This document shows, piece by piece, positions 34,868-46,700 of a DNA stretch of 64,000 nucleotides. Numbering within the stretch: position 1 is the first letter of the stretch; the number at the start of each line of letters is the position of its first letter. The DNA is taken from contig CM061230.1 of the NCBI GenBank assembly GCA_030844895.1, positions 6,302,705-6,366,704 of the forward strand. Direction: 5' to 3'. The position numbers were made by a program, and so were the translations under genes. This DNA is from Ambrosia x helenae (taxonomy: Eukaryota > Streptophyta > Magnoliopsida > Asterales > Asteraceae). Below the pieces are notes generated by a model. That model saw only the letters and a list, made by a program, of their open reading frames with translations. It did not search any database and was not told the DNA's origin.

Positions 34868-35105
34868 GTGAACCGCCTGGCGCCTGTTCCGCAGGTGCGG
34901 TGTCTGTTGTCCCTACAGGCCCTGTACAGCCACAAATGGTTGAGAAACCGTCGTGATTCCAAAATTAGAGATAAATCAATGAAGGTATGACTGGAAGATG
35001 AAATTGAAATGGTTGGATCTTACCTCTTGGCCAGAAAACTGACTTGTGGTTGTTGAGTAGGAAATCAGACAATTTCATAATCACCATTGTAGTAAACAGA
35101 GTAGG
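34868..35105 (-). other. coding-like patch, possible small or degraded gene
   Basis: On the minus strand about 35 codons ending at TAG (34868-34870) read without stops into a Gly/Pro/Ala-rich tail (CTGPVGTTDTAPAEQAPGG). About 100 bp upstream an ATG near 35093 opens roughly 22 codons ending at a GTAAGA donor-like site near 35025. Codon composition is more gene-like than the flanks, with higher GC. I recognise no family and could not place the acceptor cleanly; it may be a gene remnant. Confidence 0.25.
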
Positions 35106-35544
35106 AAATCACACTTGAAAGCTCACTTACGTTTGAAGAAGATGAGTAAGGGCAGTGATGGAAAATAGAGGGTAATATTGTAAATTTATTTTAATATTGT
35201 AAAGGAGATGGTAGATGAAATGTCTAGATTACCCTCCTAAGTGTCTTAATTGTCACCTACATCCCTATAATACCCTTAACTATATTGCTTTGATGTGTTG
35301 TACATGTTGTTTCTTAACTTGTACGGAAATGAAAATTACCATCTTAGCCGTCGCTCTTCCTTAATAAGATAATATAGATTAACATTAAAATATTATTATT
35401 ATTATTAAAATTTTATAAGTCTGGGAGTGATGAAAGTAAACAAGTTGAAAGTTTGGAGTGCTAATGGCAAAAGTGATAGTTGAGAGTATTATCCGCCAAT
35501 AGGCTATAGTTCGGAGTATATAAATCTATTTTCCCTATTTTTTT

Positions 35545-35785
35545 TTTACATATGTGTGGTTGAAGGAGGTTGTGGTTGAAGGAGGTTGAAGGAGGACCAT
35601 TTGAAGAAGAGGACGAGCTTGAAGGAATTCATTTATTAAGGTTTTTGTTTTTTTATCTTTGGAAAATAATATTCAGTTTAAAATCTTTTTCTATTTCTTT
35701 TTCTTTAATTAGATTATATTTTGTTTAAGAATATGTCAAATATCAATATCTATGTTTAGAAAAAAAAAAGATGAGACTAAATATG
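35545..35785. repeat. repeat D5, left half of a copy split by a solo LTR
   Basis: This matches 17725-17946, including tggttgaaggaggttgaagg. The match resumes at 38364 (to about 38550) on the other side of the solo LTR, so the D5 copy was present before that insertion. Confidence 0.65.
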
Positions 35786-35803
35786 TGTGACATCCGTCAC
35801 TTT

Positions 35804-35805
<2 letters not shown>

Positions 35806-35878
<73 letters not shown>
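35806..35878. repeat. (AAT)n microsatellite
   Basis: About 24 uninterrupted AAT units lie 20 bp inside the left end of the solo LTR. The tract is a simple repeat and likely length-variable. Confidence 0.95.
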
Positions 35879-36011
35879 GCCTATAGCTATAACTAATCTA
35901 TTGTTAACCCAACCCAATCAGCGCCCATCCAGATCCAAGCACCCACCAGGCCCAACTGGCAACCAGGCCCACTTGTCCCTCCTTCCCATTTCTGTTAAAA
36001 AAAAATAATAA

Positions 36012-36087
36012 AGGCTTGCTGCAGCCGGGATTCGAACCCGGGCAGCCTCAGTCACAACACACACGCGTCCACCACTAGGCCAAGCCT
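36012..36087 (-). ncRNA. tRNA-like module inside the solo LTR
   Basis: On the minus strand the 76-nt segment starts AGGCTTG and ends CAAGCCT, which can pair as a 7-bp acceptor-like stem. It contains an A-box-like TGGCCTAGTGG and a perfect T-arm with CCGGG and CCCGG around TTCGAAT (B box). Six extra bases between T-arm and 3' stem mean it is not a normal tRNA. It lies upstream of the LTR TATA box, in antisense. Confidence 0.5.
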
Positions 36088-36400
36088 CTTTCTTGTTTGT
36101 TATTCCAACCCATAATGTATTTAACCCCTTGTCTGCGCGCCCCTTTCTTCTTCCCTGGTACATCAGCGAGCAGCAGCAACATGTTAGTTTTTAATTTTTT
36201 TTTTCTTTTTCCATTTTGACCAGTTAATTACACTATTAAACGCGAAATTAACCATGGATTGACTAGGACTCGTGATTTCCGGTCATCTACACGCTCCATG
36301 ATTATCAATTACCATTCAATTGTTTCCTATTATGATCAAAAACGCGTCAACCATTAAACCTTGGTCAACCTTACCATTTCTTCAATCCATCGACACACAC

Positions 36401-36407
36401 TATAAAT
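36401..36407 (+). promoter_or_regulatory. TATA box of the solo LTR
   Basis: The site reads TATAAAT after a cacacac tract and is followed about 30 bp later by a CT-rich stretch typical of plant 5' leaders (ctctctcaactctcaatttc). This supports the plus orientation of the LTR. Confidence 0.6.
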
Positions 36408-36726
36408 TGATACCTTCTACACCTTCACAACTCGCCACTCAATCTCTCTCAACTCTCAATTTCTTCATATAACCTCTGTTCATGTTATTTGGATTCGTGT
36501 TTGACTTTTATACTTGACCGAGCAAATCGTGTTCAAACAAACTTGTAAGTCTAATTTCTTCAGTGGGTTTTGTTGGTCGGCATCCACACAATGAAAGCCC
36601 TAACATTAATCGGGTTATAGATGTGTGGATCGTTCGATTGTAAATGCTAGGGCTCGTAATCATAAATTGGGGAAGAACACTAATTTGCATAACATATTAA
36701 TATTTAAAGAACAGAGAACAATCACA

Positions 36727-36808
36727 ACCACTGGTCTAGACCAAGTGGTTGTGTTGTTGGTTTGATACACTGCAGACGCGGGTTCGAACCCGGCTGCCAC
36801 CATTTTTT
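36727..36808 (+). ncRNA. second tRNA-like module inside the solo LTR
   Basis: An imperfect palindrome (caaccactggtctagacc and its complement with one extra base) overlaps an A-box-like tggtctagaccaagtggtt. A perfect B-box T-arm, cgggttcgaacccg, follows at about 36779-36792, then gccaccA and a T6 run that would terminate RNA polymerase III (36803-36808). The 5' half cannot form a normal acceptor stem, so it is tRNA-like only. It lies downstream of the TATA box in the sense orientation. Confidence 0.5.
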
Positions 36809-38554
36809 GTATTTCTTTTTTTTAAACCAATTAGATATATATTATACATTATAATCTTATAAATTCATTTTTAAATATTAAAACTATTTTATAAATTCTA
36901 AAAAAATTATATTTATCAAATCTAATGACAAAGCTTTATCTACAATTTTTATTTTTCTGAAATTCATTTATTTAATATTTATAATATTTAAATCAATTTT
37001 ACACTATTATATTTATAAAAATCCATTAAAATATCAAAACGATCTTATAAATTTCCACAAAAATTATCCTAAGTTTTTATAACATTAATCTTTTCAGAAA
37101 TGATTTTTATTTCTGAAAAATCATTTATTTAATATTTTTAATCAATTTTTGTTAGTTTTAATCATAATTAAATCATAATAAATTCATTTTTCAATATTTT
37201 TGCACCAAAATTTTATATAAATTATTTCTAACTATTTAGAACTGAAATACAATTTTTTTATTCAGAAATTCTTTGATTTTAATATTTTTAGATAATAAAG
37301 TTATATTTTGACAATTTGAAATAATTAGGTTAAATATTCTATTTTCAAGAAAATAATTTTATAAAAATTATTTTCATACTTAAAACCTTAAGATGTGACT
37401 ATGTTCAACTTAAAAATTTTACCAAGAGACTTTTATTTATTTATTTATTAAAATTCTTATATTTAATAAACAAATTGATATTAAACAAATAAACGTTTAT
37501 CCCCAATTCGAAGCCCTAGAAATACATGTATCCTAGAGTTATATCACTTACACATTATCAATTACTTTAGGTTAATCATTTGGGAGTAATCTCAATTCAT
37601 ATTTCGTTGTCCAAGTTCAAATTCAAGTTATTACGTGAACTGTGAGTATTCCTACCCCTTTTTGCTTTTATACATTTTTGGGGTGTTACATGTACACTAT
37701 TACAATTTCAAATACAAGTTTACATTTTTACAATACAATTCTAGTACTATGTGCATTGCTTACAACGTGCTTTATGCTTAGACATTACATGTGGATTACA
37801 TTTGTACTTAGTGAAATCATTAACATGGTACAAGCCGACCTTAACATTGGATAGCGCTATTTGGATTGACAACCCGCCTAGATTGATTCTCCCCCTTTTT
37901 CATCGGAGAATCCGTGGCCAGTGTTAAGTTATCATCCATTTATTGGTTGAGTACACTACAGTTCATACAGTACATTATACAGTCACAGGGTTGATTTCGC
38001 TCATTTGTATGATACATAGTTTACATATTTGCACTGTAGCTTGCACTTGAATTGTATAACTTTTAACCTACTATATATATCAAATCTAGGAATGCTCACC
38101 AACATTTCATATGTTGACCAAATCTATTTGTACATGTTTCAGGTGCAGTTTGATCTAGTGCCTTAGCAAGGAACATTTAGTGCTTTATTTTAATTCAGTT
38201 AATTCAATAATTACATTTCATTTAGACAATGTATTTTCCATTTCCATGTAAGACAATTTTGGATTATTCAATAATATTTACATTTTAGTACCATGTGCTT
38301 TTGAACAATCGTCACTACGTGGCACCTCGATGATTCCGCCATCGGTTGGGGTGTTACAATATGTTTAATAATGTTTATTTAAAAAATAGAACAAAAAAAC
38401 ATTTCAGTAAGGTTAATCAAGAGAGTGTTGTCTCCAAAAAAGTGTTTTAGTGAATGAAATTAGTGAAGTGACGTGGCAGTGTAGGATTGATAGAAATCAG
38501 TGAAGTGAAAACATATTCAGTGGAGCGCCCCTTCCCCCCTTATAGATATAGATA

Positions 38555-39790
38555 TATATTTAGTCAATTCATGTCATTATATATCCTCTCTATGCGTGTT
38601 GTTAGGGTCTTGACTAATTAGAATATAGCCAAAAATCATTTATTTTTCTCAAGAAAATACAAAATAAATTTCTAAATTATCTTAGTGGCCCAAATTCTAT
38701 CACCATTTATATCTTTATTACAATCATCTTTCATCAAAATAATAAAGTATTGCAAATCTGTGTTTTCGTGATTTAACTTTGGTTTAATATTTATATTTTT
38801 GCATGACTATAACCACAATGCTCCTAGAAAAATATTCCAAAGGCCTCCTTGTTTTGTGGACAAGTTGTAATTTGCTTAGCTGCAAATTAACGTTTCACAC
38901 ACACTCACGGTATATTGAGAAGCTCGTGAAGAGCACAAAAAATATAACTATACATACCAAAATCAAAACAATTATCCGTGACAAAGAATACTGAGATTTT
39001 ATTTTTCCAACTAATTTTGAAACATTGTATTCGAAGAATCATCAAATCATAAAAATTATCTTGAGTAGCATTAATAACTCACTTGAAATAAAGTATAAAC
39101 AATGTTGACATTTCAAAAATGGGTATTACTTTCTGTCAATTTCTACCTTCTGAACACAAACAAAAACGTAAGCTTAACTTGCATTTAGGGATAATCATGA
39201 GTCATGACACTTTTGTTTGTGCGTATTATTAGGGGTTTTACTAACATGTGGTGACAATCATGTGGATAGAATAAGTAGGGTTGTTCACGAGCCGAGCCAA
39301 GCCGAATTGAGCGGACTTTTGCTCGTGCTTGGGTTGTTTACAACCAAGCGAGCATTTTTCGAACGCACATTTTTTCGAACGAGCGACGAGTGATTCGGAA
39401 AATCATAAATTTGGGATGTTTCCTTCAATGTTTCTATTGTTGGGTGACTACTGAGGTCCAACCGTCTGAGTATGACACTAAGCCCTGAGGTTCAACTGTC
39501 CGAGAATAAGTCTTAGGTTGAAGCCGGTGAGGTGATGAGCATACTACATAGAAGAATTGCCGCATTGTTGCGTAGAGTAATAGCAGGAAGCAATTGACGA
39601 CGGACGACTAATGGGAGGATAAATTCAAGACTGTTGCTTCACAACTTAGGGTTTTAGTATTGAACTTGTGTTAAATTATCATTGAGTTGATTGTGCTACT
39701 AAGTGTAAATATAATTGTATGTTTACATGTATTGGGTCAAACCCACTAAAGTTGTATGTATAAAACTATAAACGTAACTATAAGTTGTGT
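38555..39790. repeat. copies of repeats D3 and D4
   Basis: 38555-38755 matches D3, and about 38905-39790 matches one D4 unit closely (agtatattgagaagctc-type start, ataaacgtaactataagttg end). The same pair occurs at 18145-19290. Small ORFs here are repeat-derived. Confidence 0.6.
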
Positions 39791-39818
39791 GTATATATAT
39801 AATTATACATATTATAAA

Positions 39819-40031
39819 CTAGATTATACCCCGGGAGGTTCCCGGGATAAACAAATCTAATATAAATTGACAAAATGTTTCTATTGTAAAAGGGTAAAAG
39901 AATATGTCGTTTTTTCAGAAAAAAAAATTGTATAGGATCAATATTCCATAACTTCCCACAAAACCTACTTCTAATTATACGTGTGCACATGTTTATTTTT
40001 CTAGTTAAGACTATACATGAAAGGTATATGT

Positions 40032-40063
<32 letters not shown>

Positions 40064-40246
40064 TGTTGATTAAACTTGTATATGTATCAATATTTACATG
40101 TTTTCAAAGCTTCTTTTTTAATATTACACAATCTCATAACCATGCACATTACGTACTTAATTAGCAGTGACTTGTCATCGATCAACTTTGTTACTGTAAA
40201 ATAACAGAAATCAAATTCTTACCAGGCTGACTACATATGTGACTAC
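39819..40246 (-). mobile_element. truncated Helitron-like element
   Basis: It starts CTAG (39819-39822) followed by ccccgggaggttcccggg, a near-perfect hairpin that is the 3' end on the minus strand. It aligns with 9826-10255. The similarity stops where a half-copy of the 10615-10971 MITE family begins (about 40247-40395), so the 5' end is missing. Confidence 0.55.
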
Positions 40247-41034
40247 ATCTGGATTAACCCCAGTATGTTTTATCCAATGGAATAAAATCCATGACAAGTT
40301 GGGCCTGTTAAATTGCAACTTTCAAGTTAAGATTATTGTCTTTCAACCTAGCAAAGTTGGGAATTATTTAATTCCAATTCCCTTTATTAAAATCCATTTT
40401 GCCATTTGTTTTTGTATTAAGTAGTAATAAAGAAAACTTGTTTTTTTAAAACGGGCTATTAATACCCGGACCCATATCTGGTTAAGGTTAGGATCAAATA
40501 CACAAGACACTTTTTCTAGGAAGGGTGAGAAGGATTGTGATCCATTGATCATACATTTGAAGGGTTGAGATTAGTTTGTTTGAAAAAAATAAATAATAAA
40601 TTAGAGGAAGGACATAAAAGGAAAACCACATTTGTTGACATTCTCTCTCCACATGCAATGCACATGTCAATTTCCTCCTCATTCTAAAACGTCTATAACT
40701 TTTTCATGCGATATTTTTTTTTTCAAAAAAATTTCACCATATTAACGAGCGTTTTTTATCTTTAATATGAGTACCACATTGCTACATTAAAATTGAAAAA
40801 AAGAAACCGTGTTAAATGGTTTTCTTCTCCGTTGTGTCTTTTGCTCGTTCATTGTGTTATAGTATGCACGTATGCTTTATAAATATGTTATTTATGTTTT
40901 TTTAGTCTACACATGATTTAACTTTGTCCATTGTGTTTTGATTATGCTTTTCATTATGTTTTACGCAAATGAGTTCTGTATTTAGGTGTACATTGTGTTT
41001 TATTATGTTGTTCATTGTGTTTAAGGGGCTGTTT

Positions 41035-41239
41035 GGTTGATTAAGTGCTGAATCATTAAGATGGTCTGAATGGTTAACAGACTCTGAATGGTTAACAGCT
41101 GAATCATTCAGCATCCCTTATTAGCTTAATGGTTCAGCACTTAATCATTCCATTCAGATGCTGAAACAAACAGTCTGAATGCTGAATGATTCAGACCTGA
41201 ATGGTTAAGAAGCTGATTAAGAGGCTACCAAACAGCCCC
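41035..41239. mobile_element. MITE with GGGGCTGTTTGG termini
   Basis: The 205-bp element has inverted ends ggggctgtttggt and accaaacagcccc and is flanked by TAA on both sides (41032-41034 and 41240-41242). It shares ends and internal gaatggtt/aaccattc motifs with 16198-16421. It is inserted in the minisatellite of the large TIR element. Confidence 0.85.
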
Positions 41240-42124
41240 TAAGTCTATTATTCATTGTGTTTTAGTATTCCGTTCATCGTGTCTTTAATATGTCGTCCAT
41301 TGTGTTTTATTAGACTGTTCATTGTGTTTTATACCCTATTGTTCATTACATATTTAATTGATACTCATTGTGTTTTACGTTATCTCCATTGTGTCTTACG
41401 CAACTGGGTTTTCAACTTTTTTTTTTTCAAAAGTGTTCATTGAGTTTTGGTCTTCTGTTCATTGTGTCCTTATTATGTCGTCCATTGTGTTTTACGCAAC
41501 TGGGTTTTTGATTTTTTTTTCAAAAGTATTCATTGTGTTTTAGTCTTTGTTCATTGTGTCTTTAGTATGTCATTCATTGTGTCTTACGTAACTGGGCTTT
41601 CAACATTCTTTTTTTTCAAAAGTATTCATTGTGTTTTAGTATTCTATTCATTGTGTCTTTAGTTTGTTGTACAACATTTTTTTTTTGAATGCCAATGATT
41701 TTTGATGATGATGAATGCCAATGTTGTATGTTAAATATTATGATAATGAATCGATGTTGACGATTACCTCTTTCCCTCTTTTCTTGGTGATACTGAATCC
41801 CTCTTTTGTTTTCTATTGGAAATCTGGTAGAATTTTTTTTTTTATGTGAAATTTTAGTAAAAAGTGGGAAAATTTTAGTTTTAGCGGGAAAATTTTAGGG
41901 TTGGAGGGAAATATATAACTTCAATTATAAATTACTTTAAAAATGTATATTTTAAGAGTGATAAAATTCAAACCTTTAATGAGTTTTAGTTTAAAGAAAA
42001 ATCCCCTTGGTCAAAGTTGACGTCTCAAAAACGTTGGAAGCCCAAAAGTTGACATTTGGTTCCTCTGTGCCTTTTTGGGACATTTTCTACTCATTTTTAT
42101 ATTATGAATTTTAGCACTCATGTT

Positions 42125-42180
42125 GTATGATCATTAACTGCAAGTTACGACGCAACCGCAAAACGCGGGTTAAATACTAG
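42125..42180 (+). mobile_element. Helitron 3' end
   Basis: The sequence ends ccgcaaaacgcgggttaaatactag followed by T, which shows a short GC hairpin (CCGC/GCGG) a few bases before a terminal CTAG. This is the canonical plant Helitron 3' terminus on the plus strand. The 5' end could not be located between 41670 and 42100, so only the end is called. Confidence 0.5.
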
Positions 42181-42189
42181 TTTATCATC

Positions 42190-42615
42190 TAGGATAAATA
42201 TATATTTACACAATTGACATAAATTTTATTAGGTGTGTGATTTGATCTAAGCATCTAATGCAAAAAAGAATTAGTAACACACGTAAAGTCCCATTAAAAA
42301 CATATTTTAGTTACACAAAAGGTAAATGCTAATAAAAATGTTTGCTTAGAAAGTATGACATATATAAAGTGCCATTAATAAATTAGATTAGTGGTATAAA
42401 AATATAAATGTCACTAAAAGTGGTTGCTAAACAAATATGACATACACAAAGTGTCATTAAAAACCTAAATTAATGGCACAAAAATTTAAATGCCATTAAA
42501 AGTGTGTGCAAAGCATACACGACATACGCAAGTGCCACTAAAAACCTAAATTAGCGGCACAATAGCTAAGTGTCATAAAAAATGTGTGCCACTAAATGGC
42601 ATTTTTTTTGTAGTG
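42190..42615 (-). mobile_element. CACTA element end (truncated)
   Basis: The right border reads ttttttttgtagtg, the reverse complement of CACTACAAAAAAAA, typical of CACTA/EnSpm termini. Inward of it are repeated motifs of the form gtgccactaaaa and gccattaaaa about 60-100 bp apart, resembling subterminal repeats. No left CACTA end was found, so the fragment is truncated or its left end was replaced. Confidence 0.55.
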
Positions 42616-42920
42616 TGTCCATTGTGTTTTATTAGAATGTTGATTATGTTTTATACCATATATTTAATTGATGCTCATTGTGTTTTACACTCCATTGTGT
42701 CTTACGCATGTGGGTTTTTGACTATTTTTTAAAAGTACAACAATATGGTACTCATACTAAAGATAAAAAAAAGCTCAATTTTATGGTATAATTTTTTTAA
42801 AAAGATGACGTATAAAAAAGTTACGGACATTTAAAAATGAAGGTGAAAATAGCATGTGACTTGCATGTGCATATATTTTTGACAAAATTACCCTCCCAAT
42901 AATAAACGATTCAGAACTTA

Positions 42921-43626
42921 TGTTGGGTCTGCTGACCTGGAGAAGAACAGATGATTGGAAAGCCAAAATATGCTATCTATTTGATCCTTGAATAAACAGT
43001 CCTTACAACTTGCTTCTCCCAAAAGACTGCTGACCCTAACTACTGTTCTATCCAAACAACTGCTCAACAACTGCTGATACAAAGAACTGCTAAGGAAACA
43101 ACTGATGAAGAACAACTGCTGACCAAAGGTCTGATGAAGAGCAACAGCTGATACAAATACTGAAGACCAAAGCACTGCTGGAACCAACAGCACTTAGGCT
43201 CCAGCAGTGGATGCAAGACCATCAGAGTTTATCTTTAAACAGCTGTTTACTATCAGTGCTTTCAATGTAACAGTAGTTTGTATAGCAGATGTTTAAGTTT
43301 GTTATTCTGTTAGAGGTCACTGTCTTAGGTGACGTCAGCCTAGGTCATCAGTGGTTTGAGTCAGTCTATAAATAGAACAGTGCATGTACTGTTCTATTGC
43401 ATCACACACAAAACATTCTCTCTGACAAACAACTGTGTGATCAGGCTGAGGGGGAGTAACTTGTACGATTGTAATCTTTGAATTAATGAAAGCATTCGAT
43501 CGAAAAACATTTACTCTCTTGTTTTGATTTACAGTTTATTATTCCGCTGCACTTTCATTCTATTTTCATCTCATTATTATCATCATTTAGTTAAACAATC
43601 AAAACAAACAAACTCAGATCCTAACA
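42921..43626 (+). repeat. 5' LTR of the Copia element
   Basis: It runs TGTTGGGTCT to ATCCTAACA. The U3 part is rich in aactgctga-like short repeats and contains an 8-bp palindrome TGACGTCA (43330-43337) and a TATA box (43367-43374). A PPT-like gagggggagt occurs again downstream of the TATA box near 43449. Confidence 0.95.
43330..43374 (+). promoter_or_regulatory. LTR core promoter: TGACGTCA palindrome and TATA box
   Basis: TGACGTCA (43330-43337) is the core recognised by plant bZIP factors such as TGA types. TATAAATA follows at 43367-43374, 37 bp downstream. Between them is catcagtggttt at 43346-43357. The same arrangement occurs in the 3' LTR, and a diverged version lies upstream of ORF3. 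Factor binding is inference. Confidence 0.65.
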
Positions 43627-43628
43627 AT

Positions 43629-43640
43629 TGGTATCAGAGC
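43629..43640 (+). promoter_or_regulatory. primer binding site, initiator Met tRNA
   Basis: TGGTATCAGAGC lies two bases after the 5' LTR and is complementary to the 3' end of initiator methionine tRNA, the primer of Sireviruses and most plant Copia elements. The following 148 nt to the gag ATG are the leader. Confidence 0.95.
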
Positions 43641-43788
43641 TTGGTCAATTAAATTCGATCTAACAAATCAATTTAATAATCAGCTCACAATTATTGATAT
43701 CGTTTGTCAGTTTGATTGAAAACAGAGTAATAGTTTAATTTCGATTCAACCGTTGTTAAACAGACTTTGTTTTTTGAAAAATCAGAGA

Positions 43789-46700
43789 ATGGCTTCTATC
43801 AATCACGATCCACATAACACTGGCACGAACAACAAGCCACCGATGCTTGTCAGATCTGAATACAATATCTGGCAACGTCGGATGAGCCATGTTCTAGCTC
43901 AACAAAACACTGGGTGTTGGAAGTCGGTTATCTTCGGACCACATGTTCCGACTGTGCCGAGTACTGAAGATCCCAAAGTGTTTGAGCCAAAGAAACTTGA
44001 AAACTACTCCGACCAGGATTTTCAGAAAATTGAGCTAGATGCTAAGGCCTTCAGTATTGTGGCCATGGCTCTACCCAATGATATATATGCTGGGTTGTTA
44101 CACTGTAACAGTGCAAAGGAGTTGTGGGATGCACTGAAAGAGCAGTTTGGTGGGACAGAGGAGGTTATTGAAAACAACCGTGAAATACTTAACCAACAAT
44201 ATGAAACATTCAGTCATGTCAAAGGAGAGTCATTAACTCAACAGTTTGAGAGATTTAACTGCTTAATTAGTGAACTAAAATTGGTTGGTCTTACTTACCC
44301 TCATTCAACTTTGAACCATAGGTTTTTAAGATCATTACCAGACAAATGGGACACTATTGCTATTGTTATGAGAAACTCAATAGGATTTAAAGACCTATCA
44401 CTGACCCAGCTTCATGGTAAGCTCTTGACCTATGAAAGAGAGCTTAACCAGAAAAAGAAGCTCCAGGACTCTGGAAAAGTGTCTGATGACTATGTGTTTG
44501 GGAATACAGCACTTTTGGGTCATGATGAGGTGCCTGGAAACACAAAGGATCAGAGTTATGATCATTTTATTGACATAACTTCAGGTTTTAACTCAGGTTT
44601 TAACTCTGATTCTTATTCACCAAACTATGCTTTCACAGCTAGTGGTGGTGATATACAGGCATCTGACAACATATCCTTTGAGTATGATGACCTGAAATAC
44701 TTTGACCCTGATGATTTGGAAGAAATGGACATTATGCACCAATTGGCCCTTCTCAGTGTAAGAACTAATAATTTTTACAAGAAAACTGGGAGAAGGTTTC
44801 CAGGGTTGACTGGCAGATCTAAGGTGGGGTTGGATAAATCAAAGATCAAGTGTTATAAATGTCATAGGTTTGGTCATTTTGCTAGGGAATGTAGGGGTCA
44901 ACATGGTACACCTATGATAACCTATCCAAATCAAAGACCACAGACCAACACTTATCAGAATTCCTATAATACCCCTGGACCAAATGTGCAAAACACTGCT
45001 CATTTTGCACAGTCCTCAAACACTGTTCCTGTCCAGTATGTCCAAACCACTGTTCCTCAGATCCATTATGTGCAAACACCTGTTGCTCAACCACCTGTAC
45101 AAACGACTGCTGCTCCATCCTCTGCTCCTGCAGAGACCAGTCAACAAAGCTTCTTTACACAAGGCTTTGTTGATTGGAGCAGTCTACCTGATGAGCTAAC
45201 AGATGAGAATTTTGCACTGGTTGCCAAAGCTGATAATGAACCAGAAAATTTTTGTTTCATGGTTGTGGTTGATGAAATTGAATCTGAGGAAGTGGTAACT
45301 GAATCTGATGTTGTGACTGATGATATTGTTAGTGAAGTTGTTGCAGGTGAAAAACCTGAAGAAGAGGCTGTGAATCTCTCAGATCCCTGGGGTGCATCTG
45401 ATGAATGTGAGTGCAAGTGTGATTGTGCATTGATGGCTGCTGCTAAGGTATCTCCTCAGATTCTTAAAGAGTTGTGTTCTGACAAATGTGTAATAGCATT
45501 TGCTAACATTAAAGAGGTGAATGAAAACCTTAGAAAGAAAATTTTGGATGATGAAGTTAAATTTGAAAAACTCACAAAAGATTTGAAAACAAGTTTAACT
45601 GCAAAAGAATCTGAAATTAGCAGTCTAAAACATGAAGCAACTATTACCAAAGACCAGCTCCAAACTATGATAACAAAATATCAAAGTTGTAAAAGTGAGC
45701 TTGAGTCCACCCAAGTTGAATGTAAAAAATGGGTGGAATCATGTAGAGGTTTTGAGATGCTACTCAACAAACAAACCAAAAGTCATGTGAAGTTTGGCTT
45801 TGGTTTTGCAACCACTGCTCCAGCTTTTGAAAACACTGACACAAAAAGTCAAAAGTCTGTTGAGATAGTACCAACAAACCTGCAGGGTCAAGAGATTAAA
45901 ATCACTGAACCAAATGGTAAGAAAATTGTTCTTGAAAAACCAGAAGGTTCCTCATCTTTTGCTGAACTTGAAAAGTATGAATTCAAACCTACTTGGTCTG
46001 ATGAGTGTGATACTCTTGAGAATTATAAACCTGTTAATTTTAAAACTCCTGAGGGAAAAACAGCTCCTCAGGCAAGGGTCATTCCCTTGGCAAAAGTCAT
46101 TCCCCTAAAAGATTCTCCAGCAGATGCTCAAACATCTGCTGAAAAGAAGTCTGAAAAGGGGAAGAAGAAAGAAAAGACTGTTAACTTGTTTTGTGATTTC
46201 TGTGAAAAGAAGAATCATGTCACCAAAAACTGTTTTCTTCTAAAAGCATATGACATCAACAAAGGAACAAGTGAATGTGATTCAAAAGCCACATGCTCAA
46301 TATGTGGGAAAAAGAATCATAAGACTAAAGAGTGCTTGTATCTCAAAAATTTTGATGTAAAAATACAAGAATACAAAGCAAAAACTCTTGCAAACCCTGT
46401 GGTTAGTACTCCAAAAGGAAAGCCCAAACAGACCTTCACACCTGCCCAAACATCTGTTACAAAAAGGCTTGAAACATCTGCTTCTAGAGATGTCCAAGTA
46501 ACAGATGCTCCACCCACAAGCAAATACCCAAGAGGTTATGGTCAACCTCCATGTCACAGTCTGCCACATGTTTATGAGGAGCCAAAAAGACCCTCTAAAC
46601 CAAGAGTGAACAGAAATCCATATGGGTATTATCATCTGTCAGGAAGTGATCAAACAACTGCTGCCCCAAGTGCTGACATACAAGCACTGGCAAATGGTCA

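Larger units (their letters stand above)
35786..38358 (+). mobile_element. solo LTR, Ty3-like family unrelated to the Tekay element
   Basis: The 2,573-bp sequence starts TGTGACATCC and ends GGGTGTTACA, with a perfect 5-bp duplication, atatg (35781-35785 and 38359-38363). It interrupts a D5 repeat whose intact copy is near 17946. A TATA box at 36401-36407 sets the orientation as plus. There is no internal domain. Inside are an AAT microsatellite and two tRNA-like modules in opposite orientation. Its length and ends suggest a Ty3/gypsy LTR, possibly of the Tat group; lineage cannot be fixed without coding sequence. Confidence 0.85.
40488..42910. mobile_element. large TIR element with minisatellite interior and nested insertions
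   Basis: The left arm (about 40490-40790) and the right arm (about 42720-42900) are diverged inverted copies; shared blocks include tataactttttcat, accatat and ttttatctttaatatgagta. The outermost right part may have been displaced by the Copia insertion at 42921. The interior carries the irregular cattgtgt minisatellite (40825-41670, 42610-42700). A MITE, a Helitron 3' end and a CACTA end are inserted in it. A smaller relative is at 20205. Confidence 0.5.

Noticed and set aside
36012..36087. Functional tRNA gene
   Set aside because: T-arm and acceptor pairing are present, but six extra bases separate them and no normal anticodon arm forms; it lies within an LTR.
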